A DNA stretch of 64,000 bases from Melampsora larici-populina 98AG31 (taxonomy: Eukaryota; Basidiomycota; Pucciniomycetes; Pucciniales; Melampsoraceae): contig NW_006768793.1 in assembly GCF_000204055.1 (NCBI RefSeq), forward strand, positions 277,983 to 341,982, in the 5' to 3' direction. Position numbers and translations under genes: made by a program. Positions 11,030 through 20,964 of this stretch are shown here, piece after piece. The number at the start of each line of letters is the position of its first letter. Position 1 is the stretch's first letter. The notes beneath the pieces were generated by a model. It did no database searches and had not been told where the DNA came from. It was given only the letters and a program-made list of their open reading frames with translations.

Positions 11030-12426
11030 TAATAAACATCAAGGTTTTTTTTTCAAATTTAGGTTAGTATATATTGAATCTTCATCTGAAGTTTTGCCAA
11101 ACAAATGACGACAAACGTTTTAATTCTCGTTTTGAGCTAGCTCTGCAGTTCATAAAAGAACGATAAAAGAGAATGAGAAAGATCCATTGGTGGAACAAAA
11201 GTGAATACATTTAAATAATTGTTCACGATTACGATGAGATGATGCAGGGGAGGCAGAAATTCGAGACCGACTATCTAAATTCCAGGCTGAGTATTTTCAA
11301 CGTGATGATGAAGTGAGAGGCCCTCTGATTCTGTCACAAATCTGCCCATGCTGAGACCTTAACTCTTGGTCGGCAATTCAGTTCTACAACATACTAGGAT
11401 GTGAGGTCTAGGGATGTACAGCACCTAGATCCGGAGCAAGGAGTGAAGTTGTCTCAGGTTCCCAGAGACATGTCTTCCAAAAGGGTATCGTGCTATGTAC
11501 ATCCGATGTTGAAAATGCGAAGACAGGCATGACGGAAGATGTTCAGTTCTGCCATCAAGAAGCGGGTAAATTCAAGTCCTACTAGAATTTGATATAAGAA
11601 AAACAAGATTGAAATTGAGGCACGCATGGTTTAGGATTGTCGTATCATCCCTGATCAAGGTCTTTTGATCGTGCTTCACTGAAATTTATCATAAGTGTGA
11701 TAGTGAATCCCGTCCAACTTGTGATATCACCATGAACCTCTGACTACGTCATTTCTTTCTTGAACCTGAACTTTGCATGTGGCAATATTTGTCCTTGCAC
11801 TCATAAATCAGATTAACAGATATTGCAAAGGTCATGCATAGTGATACAACTTAATTTGAAGCTAAAGGTTTCAACATTTATTGGGAATGGTAATCAGAAA
11901 AGGGGAAATTCTGGCGCGCAACCTCTCATGAGTCTGGACTCTGAAACACAAGAAACGTGCACGGAAAAACGGAAATGCATTGGTTGTATATACAGACCAA
12001 GGCCAACTCCCGGCTCTTATATCACCAGGTCCACATTAGATTATCCAACATCAAAATTTCCATTCTATCACAAGTGAGTTTACCTAAATCTTTACTTGGT
12101 AAATCATCAGAATAGAAGATGATTGAAGTAGAATTCAATGACTTAGATATGGATAATGTTCTGACATGAAAATGGCACAATGTGTAATTCATAAAGAAGA
12201 GAAGTAAAGAACGAAAAAAAGTCTAAATAAATTGGACAACACACAACAAATACATAGAGATACAAGACACGAAAAAATCCATCAAGGCTCTTCAGAGGTG
12301 TATGTGGATGATCGTCACACGCATCAGGTAAAGAAAAAGCAGATGGAAAATAAAAAAAAGTATAAATGACTGGTTTGCCTATTTTCAAACTCGAAACAAG
12401 GAGATGAGAAGGCGGAGAACCTAAGC
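11030..12426. other. intergenic region, no gene recognised
   Basis: About 1.4 kb. The first 700 bp is the upstream part of duplication unit 2. The rest has no supported gene; the 84-codon ORF at 11823-12077 has no motif, signal peptide or splice partner. The last 280 bp is probably the 3' UTR of the following minus-strand gene. Confidence 0.5.
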
Positions 12427-13359
12427 TCAACGTTCGAAGCATTCATCAATCCATTTGTCCAGGTACATGACAACCCTTCCTTTTGGACCTGTGTGTAAGC
12501 AGAACCCAAGAACAATGATTTTCGTCAACAAATCGGTTTGAAGCAAACAGATCATCAAGCAAAACACTCACCTTTCAAACATTGAACATTCGGTCTCTCT
12601 TTGTCTGGACCTTTACAATTGTTATCTGTTGAAGATTTCCAAAAACCAAGATATATGATCAGTTGATGAAGTGTGGAAATTGAAGAAGTTTAAGCTCTTG
12701 ATGAATCAACGTACCATTACAGATCTGATAAGATATTGGAAAGGTATTGTTCAAAGATGAGGTATCGTTCATACATATCAAAGTGGTTAAGACACGAAAG
12801 CAGACATTTTATCAACCCAAACATTCCTTCAAAGAAATCCAATCAAGACTTACATCAGGTAATCGGATCTTCATCCTCTGAGTTCGATCTCGATTATAAA
12901 CCCAAAAATCAGACCTCGAATAAGCGTCACAAGCACCAGCACTGGTATCTTTGCCATGAGCCCAATGAACAACACTCTTAGGATCCATATAATCTCCACT
13001 TTTGTTTTTAGTTTCTGCTGTGATTTGAACTGGATCAGTAGTGATCTCAGTAATGAAATTTTTTGTTTCGCCTGTTTTCAAACAACCTCCTTTTCTTGTC
13101 CAAGTGATTGTTGCATGTCCTGTGAAGATACTATGGTCCCATGCATTTGAGTTTCCTTCATCTTTCCAACGCCAATATACGTGTGCACTTTGGGCTGGGT
13201 GGTCTGCTAAGATCAACTACGGAATCCCACCAAAAGGAAAACCCACTCGTGCTCTGAATTAGTGTTTCTGAAAACTTTTATAGAACGTTGAAGGTAACTT
13301 ACGTTTGGTAAAAAGATACAAAGACTCAAGACGAGAGATGTGAATAAAGATAAGCTCAT
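12427..13359 (-). CDS. small secreted cysteine-containing protein, candidate effector, copy 1
   Basis: Five exons give 181 aa with consistent phases: 13359-13303 (signal peptide MSLSLFTSLVLSLCIFLPN), 13216-12854, a 10-nt microexon 12724-12715 (ICNG junction), 12625-12572 and 12488-12427. The mature protein has about six Cys, with landmarks YWRWKDEG, HSIFTGHATITWTR, a Tyr-Met-Asp-Pro element, SDFWVY, GPDKERPNVQCLKG and a C-terminal DKWIDECFER. No known enzymatic domain is recognised. A paralogue with identical exon phases, including the microexon, is at 40580-41571. Secretion, small size, Cys content and family expansion fit a rust-type secreted protein; an effector role is inference. Confidence 0.85.
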
Positions 13360-13623
13360 ACTGAAATTCAGGATGGTGTATGCGTGTGTCCAAAAGCAAG
13401 GAAGAAAGATCTGTAATGGTCGAGTTTGTTGTTCAGGTCTTTGAGAGCGACGAATGAGGGAAAACAAGATGTCAAAGAAGAAGAAGGAAAAGTCTATTCA
13501 CAAGCAAAACCGATGAGAGAGGGGATGAGGATGGAATGAACAAAATCAACATTGACACACACTGCTTTTTGTACACCTCGCTCCCCAAATCTGCGCGCGC
13601 GTCAAAGTAGGCGTATGTATAGA

Positions 13624-14497
13624 CCAAACTTAACAAAGTCCCTCGCGCCAAAGGCCCGAGGCTTGAGCGAGGGACTTACGGCTAATGTCGATTTTTGAGC
13701 GTGAGATCGGCCGGGGCATTTCGCCAAAACCACCTCCGTCTTATAATTGTTTTTTTCGCAATTATCAATCTCTAAACTCTCAAAACAAAAAATATGCGCA
13801 CTTGTTCCCTCTATGTTTTCCAACTCTTCTTTTTTCAAAAGATTCAGCGGCTCATGAGACATATGGAAAAAACTTTCGGGGCTAACAGCCGGGGCTAACA
13901 AGGCTGACGGCAACGAGGTTTGCTGCGCGTCAGAAACATTCAATTTTGAGGTACAGTCAAAACAACACTTTTGCAATGCATTATTGGTCCTAATCCACCG
14001 TGAAAAGCTCGTGGCTACTGGATTCAATATGAATTGAGAGCGAAAGTGCTTATTTGAAGTATCAGCAGAGCAAACGATAGCAACAATAGAAGGCTTTTGG
14101 TACGTGGACTTGTATAGAGTGACCACCACCAGACGTGCAAAACAATAGTTTGATCATATTAGTTTCGAGGTTTTGTCCCACAAAGTGTATTTTAGTCCAC
14201 CGCAGTCGTGTACGGCCCTGAGGAGCCAGATCATTTTGGCCCCAAAGGTTTTTTCCATATGTCTCATGAGCCGCTGAATCTTTTGGAAAAAGGAGAGTTG
14301 GAAAACATAGAGGGAACAAGTGCGCATATTGTTTGTTTTGAGAGTTTAGAGATTGATAATTGCGAAAAAAACAATTATAAGACGGAGGTGGTTTTGGCAA
14401 AATGCCCCGGCTGATCTCATGCTTGAAATTCAACATTAGCCGTAAGTCCCTCGCTCAAGCCTCGGGCCTTTGGCGCGAGGGACTTTGTTAAGTTTGG
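13624..14497. mobile_element. foldback MITE with ~265-bp terminal inverted repeats
   Basis: Left arm about 13624-13885 and right arm about 14238-14497 are near-perfect inverted copies, both starting CCAAACTTAACAAAGTCCC. TATAGA flanks both ends (13618-13623 and 14498-14503) as a likely target duplication. Each arm begins with its own hairpin: GTCCCTCG...CGAGGGAC within the outer 60 bp. The roughly 350-bp centre has no supported ORF; the 175-aa and 124-aa ORFs are translations of the arms. Non-autonomous; the subterminal CTTAACAAAG start is shared with the element at 15654-15964. Confidence 0.9.
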
Positions 14498-14503
14498 TAT
14501 AGA

Positions 14504-15286
14504 CCCTTTATTGTAAATATAATTGGAGACGATTGGTAACCTATCCCGTGACGGTAACATTATGATCCATTCCGCAGGTTGGGATACTTCCTCTTCAACA
14601 CCACTTCTTTCTTCGATCTGGCAGTGGGTATATATCACAGCCTTGAGGAATTCTTGGCGTCCAGAGTCATAGATCTGAGTCCTTCCAAGTCAGGTTGGGT
14701 GGGTAAGGTTTAGAGAACAAAGATAGGATGATTGAAAGCAAACGAAAAGCCAGAGGCTGTTACTTGTTTGAACTTATCAATGTTTCTATCTCGTTGTAAA
14801 CCTCAGGAGCTCGTCAAGAGAGGTGAGGTAATTCAATAAGTTTAACGCTTGCTATGTTCTTCACAAAAAAGAAACGAGCAAAAAACGAGACAAAAGAAGA
14901 CAATCCAAAATTCGAGGGAATGGCCCATAATGGTTACCATCCACTGGACCCTGGTCGACGGAGCCAAGACAAACAAATAAATGTACCAGAAACCATGAAT
15001 TTGATGAGAAATCCAAGCAGATTTTTGAGAATTTTCCACCGAATGCAATATGATTATGTAGTCGGAATTTAACCAAACTTTTTGCAATATTCCTTCATAT
15101 CCTTCCGGCAGGGGTAATTCAACACTTGACAAAACTTTCCACTCAAAACTTGATCTTTTGAACACTTTCTCTTCTTATAGAGCAAATGAAGCACACATGT
15201 AGAAGATTGATCACAAAAGAACACACTGTTTCCAGATTGTGTAGATGAGATCAATAACCCATTAAATGGATTCGAATCATAAAATC
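14504..15286. other. intergenic, diverged dispersed repeat
   Basis: No gene. About 14800-14973 is a diverged relative of 9409-9560: both contain AAACCT..GAGCTC..CAAGAGAGG, then GGGA.TGGCCCA and CCTGGTCGACG.AGCCAAGAC. Overlapping short ORFs on both strands have no motifs. Confidence 0.5.
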
Positions 15287-15335
15287 TTAGGGCGTGTTGA
15301 CTTGAGGAATTTACATTCTGCAAATTCTTTAATTA

Positions 15336-15619
15336 TGGTGTTCAAACATGTGCAAGAAATTTGCAAAACCAATGTGCAAGATCCGTGCAAGATCCGTGCA
15401 AGAAATCTTGCACGGATCTTGCTTAATTAATTTTTTCACAACCCCCTGCTGTATGTATCTCATCAAGGGCAAACTGAGTCCTCGAAGCGGGGAAGCCTAG
15501 GTTCACACATAACTTTCTTAAGTCTGCAAGTTTTGTGGAAGTTCTATGCGAGATGTTTAAAAGAACTTGCACAGAACTTTCTCGCAACTTGCAAATTTCT
15601 CGCGCATGTTTGAACGCCA
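15336..15619. mobile_element. 284-bp mariner/Stowaway-like MITE (TA target duplication)
   Basis: Inverted ends TGGTGTTCAAACATG (left) and TGGCGTTCAAACATG (complement of right) continue as GTGCAAGAAATTTGCAA-type arms of about 33 bp. TA flanks both ends (15334-15335, 15620-15621), as for Tc1/mariner-type elements. Internally it holds a second hairpin of CAAGATCCGTGCAAG repeats at about 15378-15423. No coding capacity. Confidence 0.8.
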
Positions 15620-15653
15620 TAAATGCAGAAAAATGAAACATCCACCACCAAAT

Positions 15654-15964
15654 TTAGCTTAACAAAGCCCTCTCTGCGCGGCCGCGTCCGCGCCCTCGCA
15701 GAGGGGCTTATGACTAATCGTGAACTTCTGGCACGGAAGCTCCAGTTGTTAAGTGTGATTAAGTAGTTTTGTGAAATTTCCTGCTTCCCTCACATACAAA
15801 CCACACTTTACCGCGCAGGGAAAGTTGTTGGAATCTTNNNNNNNNNNNNNNNNNNNNNNNNNNNNNNNNNNNNNNNNNNNNNNNNNNNNNNNNNNNNNNN
15901 NNNNNNNNNNNNNNNNNNNNNNNNNNNNNNNNNNNNNCGCGCAGAGAGGGCTTTGTTAAGCTAA
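15654..15964. mobile_element. Mutator-like MITE with 9-bp target duplication, interrupted by the assembly gap
   Basis: Inverted ends TTAGCTTAACAAAGCCCTCT and complement, flanked by perfect 9-bp direct repeats CCACCAAAT (15645-15653 and 15965-15973). A 9-bp duplication is typical of Mutator-like elements. The opposite arm of the outer MITE shows the same CCACCAAAT once and uninterrupted, which confirms it as the pre-insertion target. The subterminal hairpin (CTCTGCG..CGCAGAG) matches the plan of the 13624-14497 element. True length is unknown because of the N run. Confidence 0.82.
15838..15937. other. assembly gap (100 N)
   Basis: Exactly 100 N, the conventional placeholder for a gap of unknown size. 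It lies inside a foldback element, where hairpins and repeat copies commonly break assembly. Confidence 1.
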
Positions 15965-16560
15965 CCACCAAATAGACATTTTGATTTTTGCAAAATGTGA
16001 TTTCTCAGCAGAAATTGCTTAAGGGCCCGTTCACTTAAGCAATTTCTGGTGAGAAATCACATTCTGCAAAATTTAAAGTGTCTATTTGGTGGTACATGTT
16101 TCATTTTTGCATTAAAAATTTTACAGAATGTGATTTCTGGTCAGAAATTCCTTAAGTGAACGCACCCTAAGTGAATGCGCCCTTATCATTTTCAAAACAC
16201 AGGAATCCTGATACTTTTCACAAACTTGATGGCAATAAACCAAAGATGAGGACCAAAAATTCATGTTTGATCAGATCAAAAGCTTACGCTTAATAGAATT
16301 ATCTTTAAAACACTTGATGATCTTGTTCAGAATCATACTGAATCTTCTTTTTTAGACAAAGATCTAAAGGTATAAATCATATACTGCTACAATTTTTAAA
16401 GATAAGGGATATGAAGGATCAGAGAAACTGGTCGTGTAGAGTATCACTAGGATTCTTTTTTAAGACTCGATCACTATAAATCAAATCTCTACCAAACAAA
16501 ACAAAATAAACTTTCCATAATAAATAAAGAAAAAGAAGTATAAACTAAAAAGCAAGGACC

Positions 16561-17837
16561 CTAAGAAATAGCCTGAATAAACCTAATGACCCTATCTGAA
16601 ATTTCATCCACAACTTCTTCCGCAAGATGTCCAGCACCTTCAAAAAGAACGCTCCATTCCCTCGTCACTTTTCCTCCACAACTAACCACCAATCTTTCCA
16701 ACAACTCATTCTTATTAACTTCTTTTGGAACACTTTCATCTCGACCACTAAACAAAATCATCGTTTTGATCGAATTAAAGGCTTTTAAATTGATGGAAAG
16801 GTCTTCGATGGTTAGATCGGATGAAAAGAAATCTTCCCCACTGGGATTGTCTTGAAGTTTGCTCGAGAGACTTATCCATCGGTGGGCTGAGATTGTGGAT
16901 TTCCCTCCTGAAAACATTTCACAGAATTCTAAGGGGATCGGTTGGTTTGGTTTTCCAGCTTCAATTAACTAAACCCACCAAAACCAAAACCAAAATGATT
17001 GATAACAAATCAGTTGAGTGTTTTTCACAAAGCTTTTTTCATTTCTTGTTTTGAATTGGGTTAAGAGAGTAATTACTTTTGACTTACTTCTTTGGCTATC
17101 TTGATAGATCGTTGATAGTTTTCTTCTCCCAAGACATCTAAAATGTATTCCCGATCACTTACAGGAGCTTGAAGAATCGTTCCAATGACATTTTTCAATA
17201 CATCTGGTTGATCATTAACTAATCTAACAATATCTTGACACCCTTTCAAATTTCCCCAAATTCCCCCCCAAAAAAACCAAAAACGAATGTTGTAACCAAT
17301 CTTCCAAATCAAATGAGTAAGAAAGAAACGAAAAAGACTTACCAGTAGAATGACCCATCAAAACAAATTCATTTTTACCTAATCGAATTAAATACTTTAA
17401 ACAATCTTGAATTTCTTTAACATCTTGATTCAAATCAGTTGTACCAAAACCAGTGTAAGAAGAAGTTAATAAGATTTGAATTAATGACCATCCAATCGAA
17501 TGTAACGAATTTGAAAGTTGATTTAAATAAGGTACAGAACAAAACCCATCACCTATACCAAAAGAAAGAAAGATTGCATGATTAGGATCGATTGGATTTA
17601 GGATTGAGAAGGAGAAAGGGATTGAGATTACCTAGTCCACCAATAAAGATTAGAGTGTTTGGTGATTCTAGATCACCTGATTCGAAAGCTGTTAATCTAT
17701 CATGAGAGTTATACTAAAGAACCATCAAACCAAAGTCGCAATAGTAAGAAAAGTTATTTTCATTGATCTGGTAGAAAGTGAAGTGAACTGACGAGATGTA
17801 AGAGTCCAAGAGTAGGTGGTTGAAGTTGATCGGTCAT
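16561..17837 (-). CDS. DUF1749-family alpha/beta hydrolase
   Basis: Five exons on the minus strand, starting MTDQLQPPTLGLLHL at 17837. They join through HDRLTAFESGD, TLIFIGGLGDGFCSVPYLNQL, WSLIQILLTSSYTGFGTTDLNQDVKEIQ, FVLMGHSTGCQDIVRLV and IKIAKE to LIEAGKPNQPIPLEFCEMFSGG and the last exon. The alpha/beta-hydrolase core is visible: oxyanion-side GGLGDG, nucleophile elbow GHSTG, an acid in FSGRDESVP and a terminal His in FEGAGHLAEE. DUF1749 proteins are conserved in fungi and plants as serine hydrolases of unclear substrate, with siderophore-esterase-like relatives. All catalytic residues are present. About 300 aa. Confidence 0.85.
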
Positions 17838-18112
17838 GGTTTACAAACTTGAATGAGTTGAATCGACAAACTTGAACTTGAAAGCTTTTTAGTTCAAATT
17901 TCAATTCACATTCTACTATTCAATTCCAACTGACTTCTCATCTCATGGCTACTTCACTGCTCAACTTGTGAGTCACTCATAAACTGATCAAGAACTGATT
18001 GCAATGATAAGCTCCAATCCATTTATACTTCACAAAAAGACTCACTCAACAAAACAAAACAACCCATCTATATCACAAAAAATTCACAAAACGAAAATAT
18101 AAGGTATAACAT

Positions 18113-20685
18113 CTAAAGAGCCGCCAAATAGTCTACCAAACACTTAATCCCATCCTTCTTACTTCCATCTCCCATACTCTCTAAATACTCAACCAAAACA
18201 CCTATAATATCTTCCAACCTTTTCCCATTCCGTTTCAACAACATCTTCAAATGATCTTTAATCCCATCATCTTCCATACATATCCATCCAATGATCGTAT
18301 CAATCAATTGTAATGAAAACAATCCAGCTTCAAGTCGACTTAGATAAACTTCAGTTTCATCTAATTCCATTTCTTGTACCTAAACAACCAAAAACCATCA
18401 ACATTCTGAAATTTGAGTGATCATTTCTTTAATTTATTTAATCTTACCTCTATTCTTTGAGAAAGTCTAACTTCAACCGATTCTCTAATCTCTAACAACC
18501 TATCCACCTTCTCATACCCATCTTCCACAAACTTAGCCAACAACCTAAGTCTCGATGCTGAATCTGATTCAAGGTTAAAAAACAAAGAAACCAAGATACC
18601 TAAAATATGTTCATCATCTTCAAACCTTGATATCTTATTCGAATTTTTCTACAAACCCCCAAAAAAAAACCTCATCAGTCCAAATTAAAGATATGCTTAA
18701 TGAATGGTTTGGTTTGATTTACTTTACCCATAAATGCTGAAAATAAGGTTTTCAATCCCAAGTGTTCAACAAACCGTTCACAATTCTTGACTCCCTCTTC
18801 ACCTACCAAAGCGTGATCTAAGACTTTCAATGATCGACTCCTTGCTAATTTCTTTTCCCTACAACAATCCATCATCCCATAGTATAGATCAATCAACACA
18901 TCCAAGATGATGACCAGTTTGAAAACAAAAACACTTCACTCACTTCATCATGATCACCATTAACTCTACACCTTCTCCTTCCAAGAACTTCACTTTGTGT
19001 TCAGCTTCAAGTAACACACTACATAATGTATCAAACACGTTTTCCATAAACTCAATCTCATCTGCATCTTTTGGATCTCGCTTTCGATAGATCTATACAT
19101 ATACACAAAACCCATCGAACCAAAAAAAAACCAATCAAAATTCTTAAACCTTGTGGATCCAAATCATCTAAATTATGTATGATAAACGTACTGATAAGAC
19201 TTCCAATAAGACATCCATCCCTCCTTCGTTTACCAAAGCTCGACGGTTCTGAGAAAAGCTTTGAACAAGAATCGCACAGATCTCACTCGAGTATTGTTGG
19301 TTTTGAAAAGCCAATGAAGAAGGAATCCCATCACGGTTTGATGACGTAGGTTTAATTCTTTGAAGTAAAAACTTAAGAATTGGAGTTTTTTCAATTAATT
19401 GGATTGATAGATATGGATCTAAAGAAATCAGATTTTCAATCAAACCTACGAAAAAAAACACACATCAAAGTGTGTAAGTTTAGAGAGAGATGTTTTTTTC
19501 TTTGGATTGAGATGGAGATGAAGTACTTAGACTATGAAAGACACCATTCCTTTCTGCTTCTTCTTTTTCATTTAATCTAGAAACCATCGTCGAGACTAAT
19601 AATTCCAATAACTGATGTTCGATCAATCGGTTCACTAGTTCCATCACAGCCTCTGGTGCTTTTGATTTTCCTTCATTCTCTTCTTCTTCAGCTTCTTCGT
19701 CTTCTTGATGAGCATCTAAGATATCTTCATCGGTTAGTTCTTCTAGAATCTCGATTACTGAAATCGCAATATCACTAGAATCTCATCCATTTGATTAGCT
19801 CTTCAGTTTTTTTTGGTTCTGTAATTCGAAATTCAGATTTGAGGAGGTGGTGACGTACACGTTTTCGTGCGCTAGTAAACCTAATAAACTGACGACGACT
19901 CCTAAACGAACTACTTCGGGATAAAACTTTCCAGGGTCTTGAGTCAATAATGTTAAACTTTGAATAGCTTCAGTCAACTCGAATTCAGAATCCACAAATC
20001 TAAAGCAAAAACCAAAGCAAAAAAACCATGAGTGTATAAGTACCAGAATTTTGATTCAAAGAAAGATAATCAAACAAACTTCTCAGGTTGGTCTCCAAAC
20101 TTAGTTCTCATCTCTCTATTCCTATTAATAGATCTCTCAAACATCAAACAGATCTTCCGTACCGAACTAAGATCAAGTAAATTCGTTTCAGATGCTTTTG
20201 TCGAATCTTGGTCTAAGATCTTCATGATCTCTCTTTGTTCTCCTGTCAAACCTCCACCAAAAAACCTTCCATCTTCATCTTGATCTTGGTCTTCTAGAAA
20301 CTCTTCGGGTTCGGTTTCTTCGGGTTCGGGGTCTATGGCTCTTTCTTTTCCTTTGAAAGTTGCGCCTGGGTGTCCGTTTTTGATTTGTTTACTTCGATCT
20401 GATTTTTCACATTTCACAATCCATCAGTTTATTTATGTCTTTATTTTTTGATTTTTTTTTTGGAGTATGAAAAGACTTCATGAACCTGTGCTGGTATGTT
20501 GTGATGAACTTGTTTTTCGTTTTCCTAGAATCGGTTCAATGGGTTGTGATTTAGTTGGATCATATTTTGGAGCAGGTACCTGTTATTTTTTTTCGTGTAA
20601 AAAGAAAGAAACTCGTGGTTAGTAAAGGTAAGGTGAGGTTAGATGATGTTTAGTGACTGACTTTGAAGAACTCATCCACGTTCAT
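18113..20685 (-). CDS. beta-catenin-like protein 1 (CTNNBL1) homologue
   Basis: Spliceosome-associated ARM-repeat protein (nuclear, Prp19/CDC5L-linked in animals). The gene starts with an 8-codon exon MNVDEFFK (20685-20662), then VPAPKYDPTKSQPIEP, an acidic linker (EPEETEPEEFLEDQDQDEDG) and the conserved core. The core includes NREMRTKFGDQPEKFVDSEF..AIQSL, FYPEVVRLGVVVSLLGLLAHEN, VSTMVSRLN-type helices, EGGMDVLLEVLSV, KKLARSRSLKVLDHALVGEEG and CERFVEHLGLKTLFSAFMG. The C-terminus is EVYLSRLEAGLFSLQLID..IGWIC. About ten exons with short introns. Two donors look non-canonical around GTTCAT, so exon ends there are tentative. The order of the conserved blocks matches the metazoan protein throughout. 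Confidence 0.88.
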
Positions 20686-20964
20686 TTTGATAATTGTTGG
20701 TGATTGAAGTGCTGTTGAGTGATCGGGTCAAGTTGAAGTGTGGTGCATGTGATAGAAGGATAATGTTACATATGGATATGTAGTATTACTATACAGAGGG
20801 AGTCATGTAATCGGACTCCATTCAAGCTTCACTTTACTTTTGGATCTTCATGATCATATCCAAGACTTGGCTCAGCATCATTCACATTCACATTCAAGAC
20901 TTCACCCCATACGAGCACAGAAACCAAAAGAAAACCACAACATATCAACTCAATTCAAGAAACC

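Larger units (their letters stand above)
7200..11730. repeat. tandem segmental duplication (two units) carrying the oxygenase genes
   Basis: Unit 1 (about 7200-8990) and unit 2 (about 9960-11730) align over coding, intron and flanking DNA. Shared stretches include GAACCACCA.AAGGC at the 3' side, both coding exons at high identity, and upstream blocks such as GCTGAGACCTTAACTCTTG (8633 and 11349). The similarity fades near AGGCACGCAT (8831 and 11617). Divergence in introns and flanks is much higher than in exons, so the duplication is not recent. The spacer 8990-9960 is unique to this side. Confidence 0.8.
15290..16182. mobile_element. Tourist-like (PIF/Harbinger-type) foldback MITE, outer element of a nest
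   Basis: Ends GGGCGTGTTGACTTGAGGAA and (reverse complement of the right end) GGGCGCATTCACTTA, flanked by TTA at 15287-15289 and 16183-16185. TTA duplications and GGGC.. ends are typical of the PIF/Harbinger group. Ignoring inserts, left and right arms of about 140 bp are inverted copies (for example AATGAAACAT..ACCACCAAATAGAC on the left and its complement on the right), meeting at GGGCCCGTTCAC near 16023-16034. The innermost palindrome is 15965-16095. Two other MITEs sit inside the left arm. Confidence 0.82.

Noticed and set aside
13602..14436. 175-aa and 124-aa ORFs with shared PPPSYNCFFRNYQSLNSQNK motif, looking like a repeated gene
   Set aside because: They are translations of the two inverted arms of the foldback MITE; no start context or conserved domain.
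15759..15971. ORFs spanning the N run
   Set aside because: They exist only because N translates to X.
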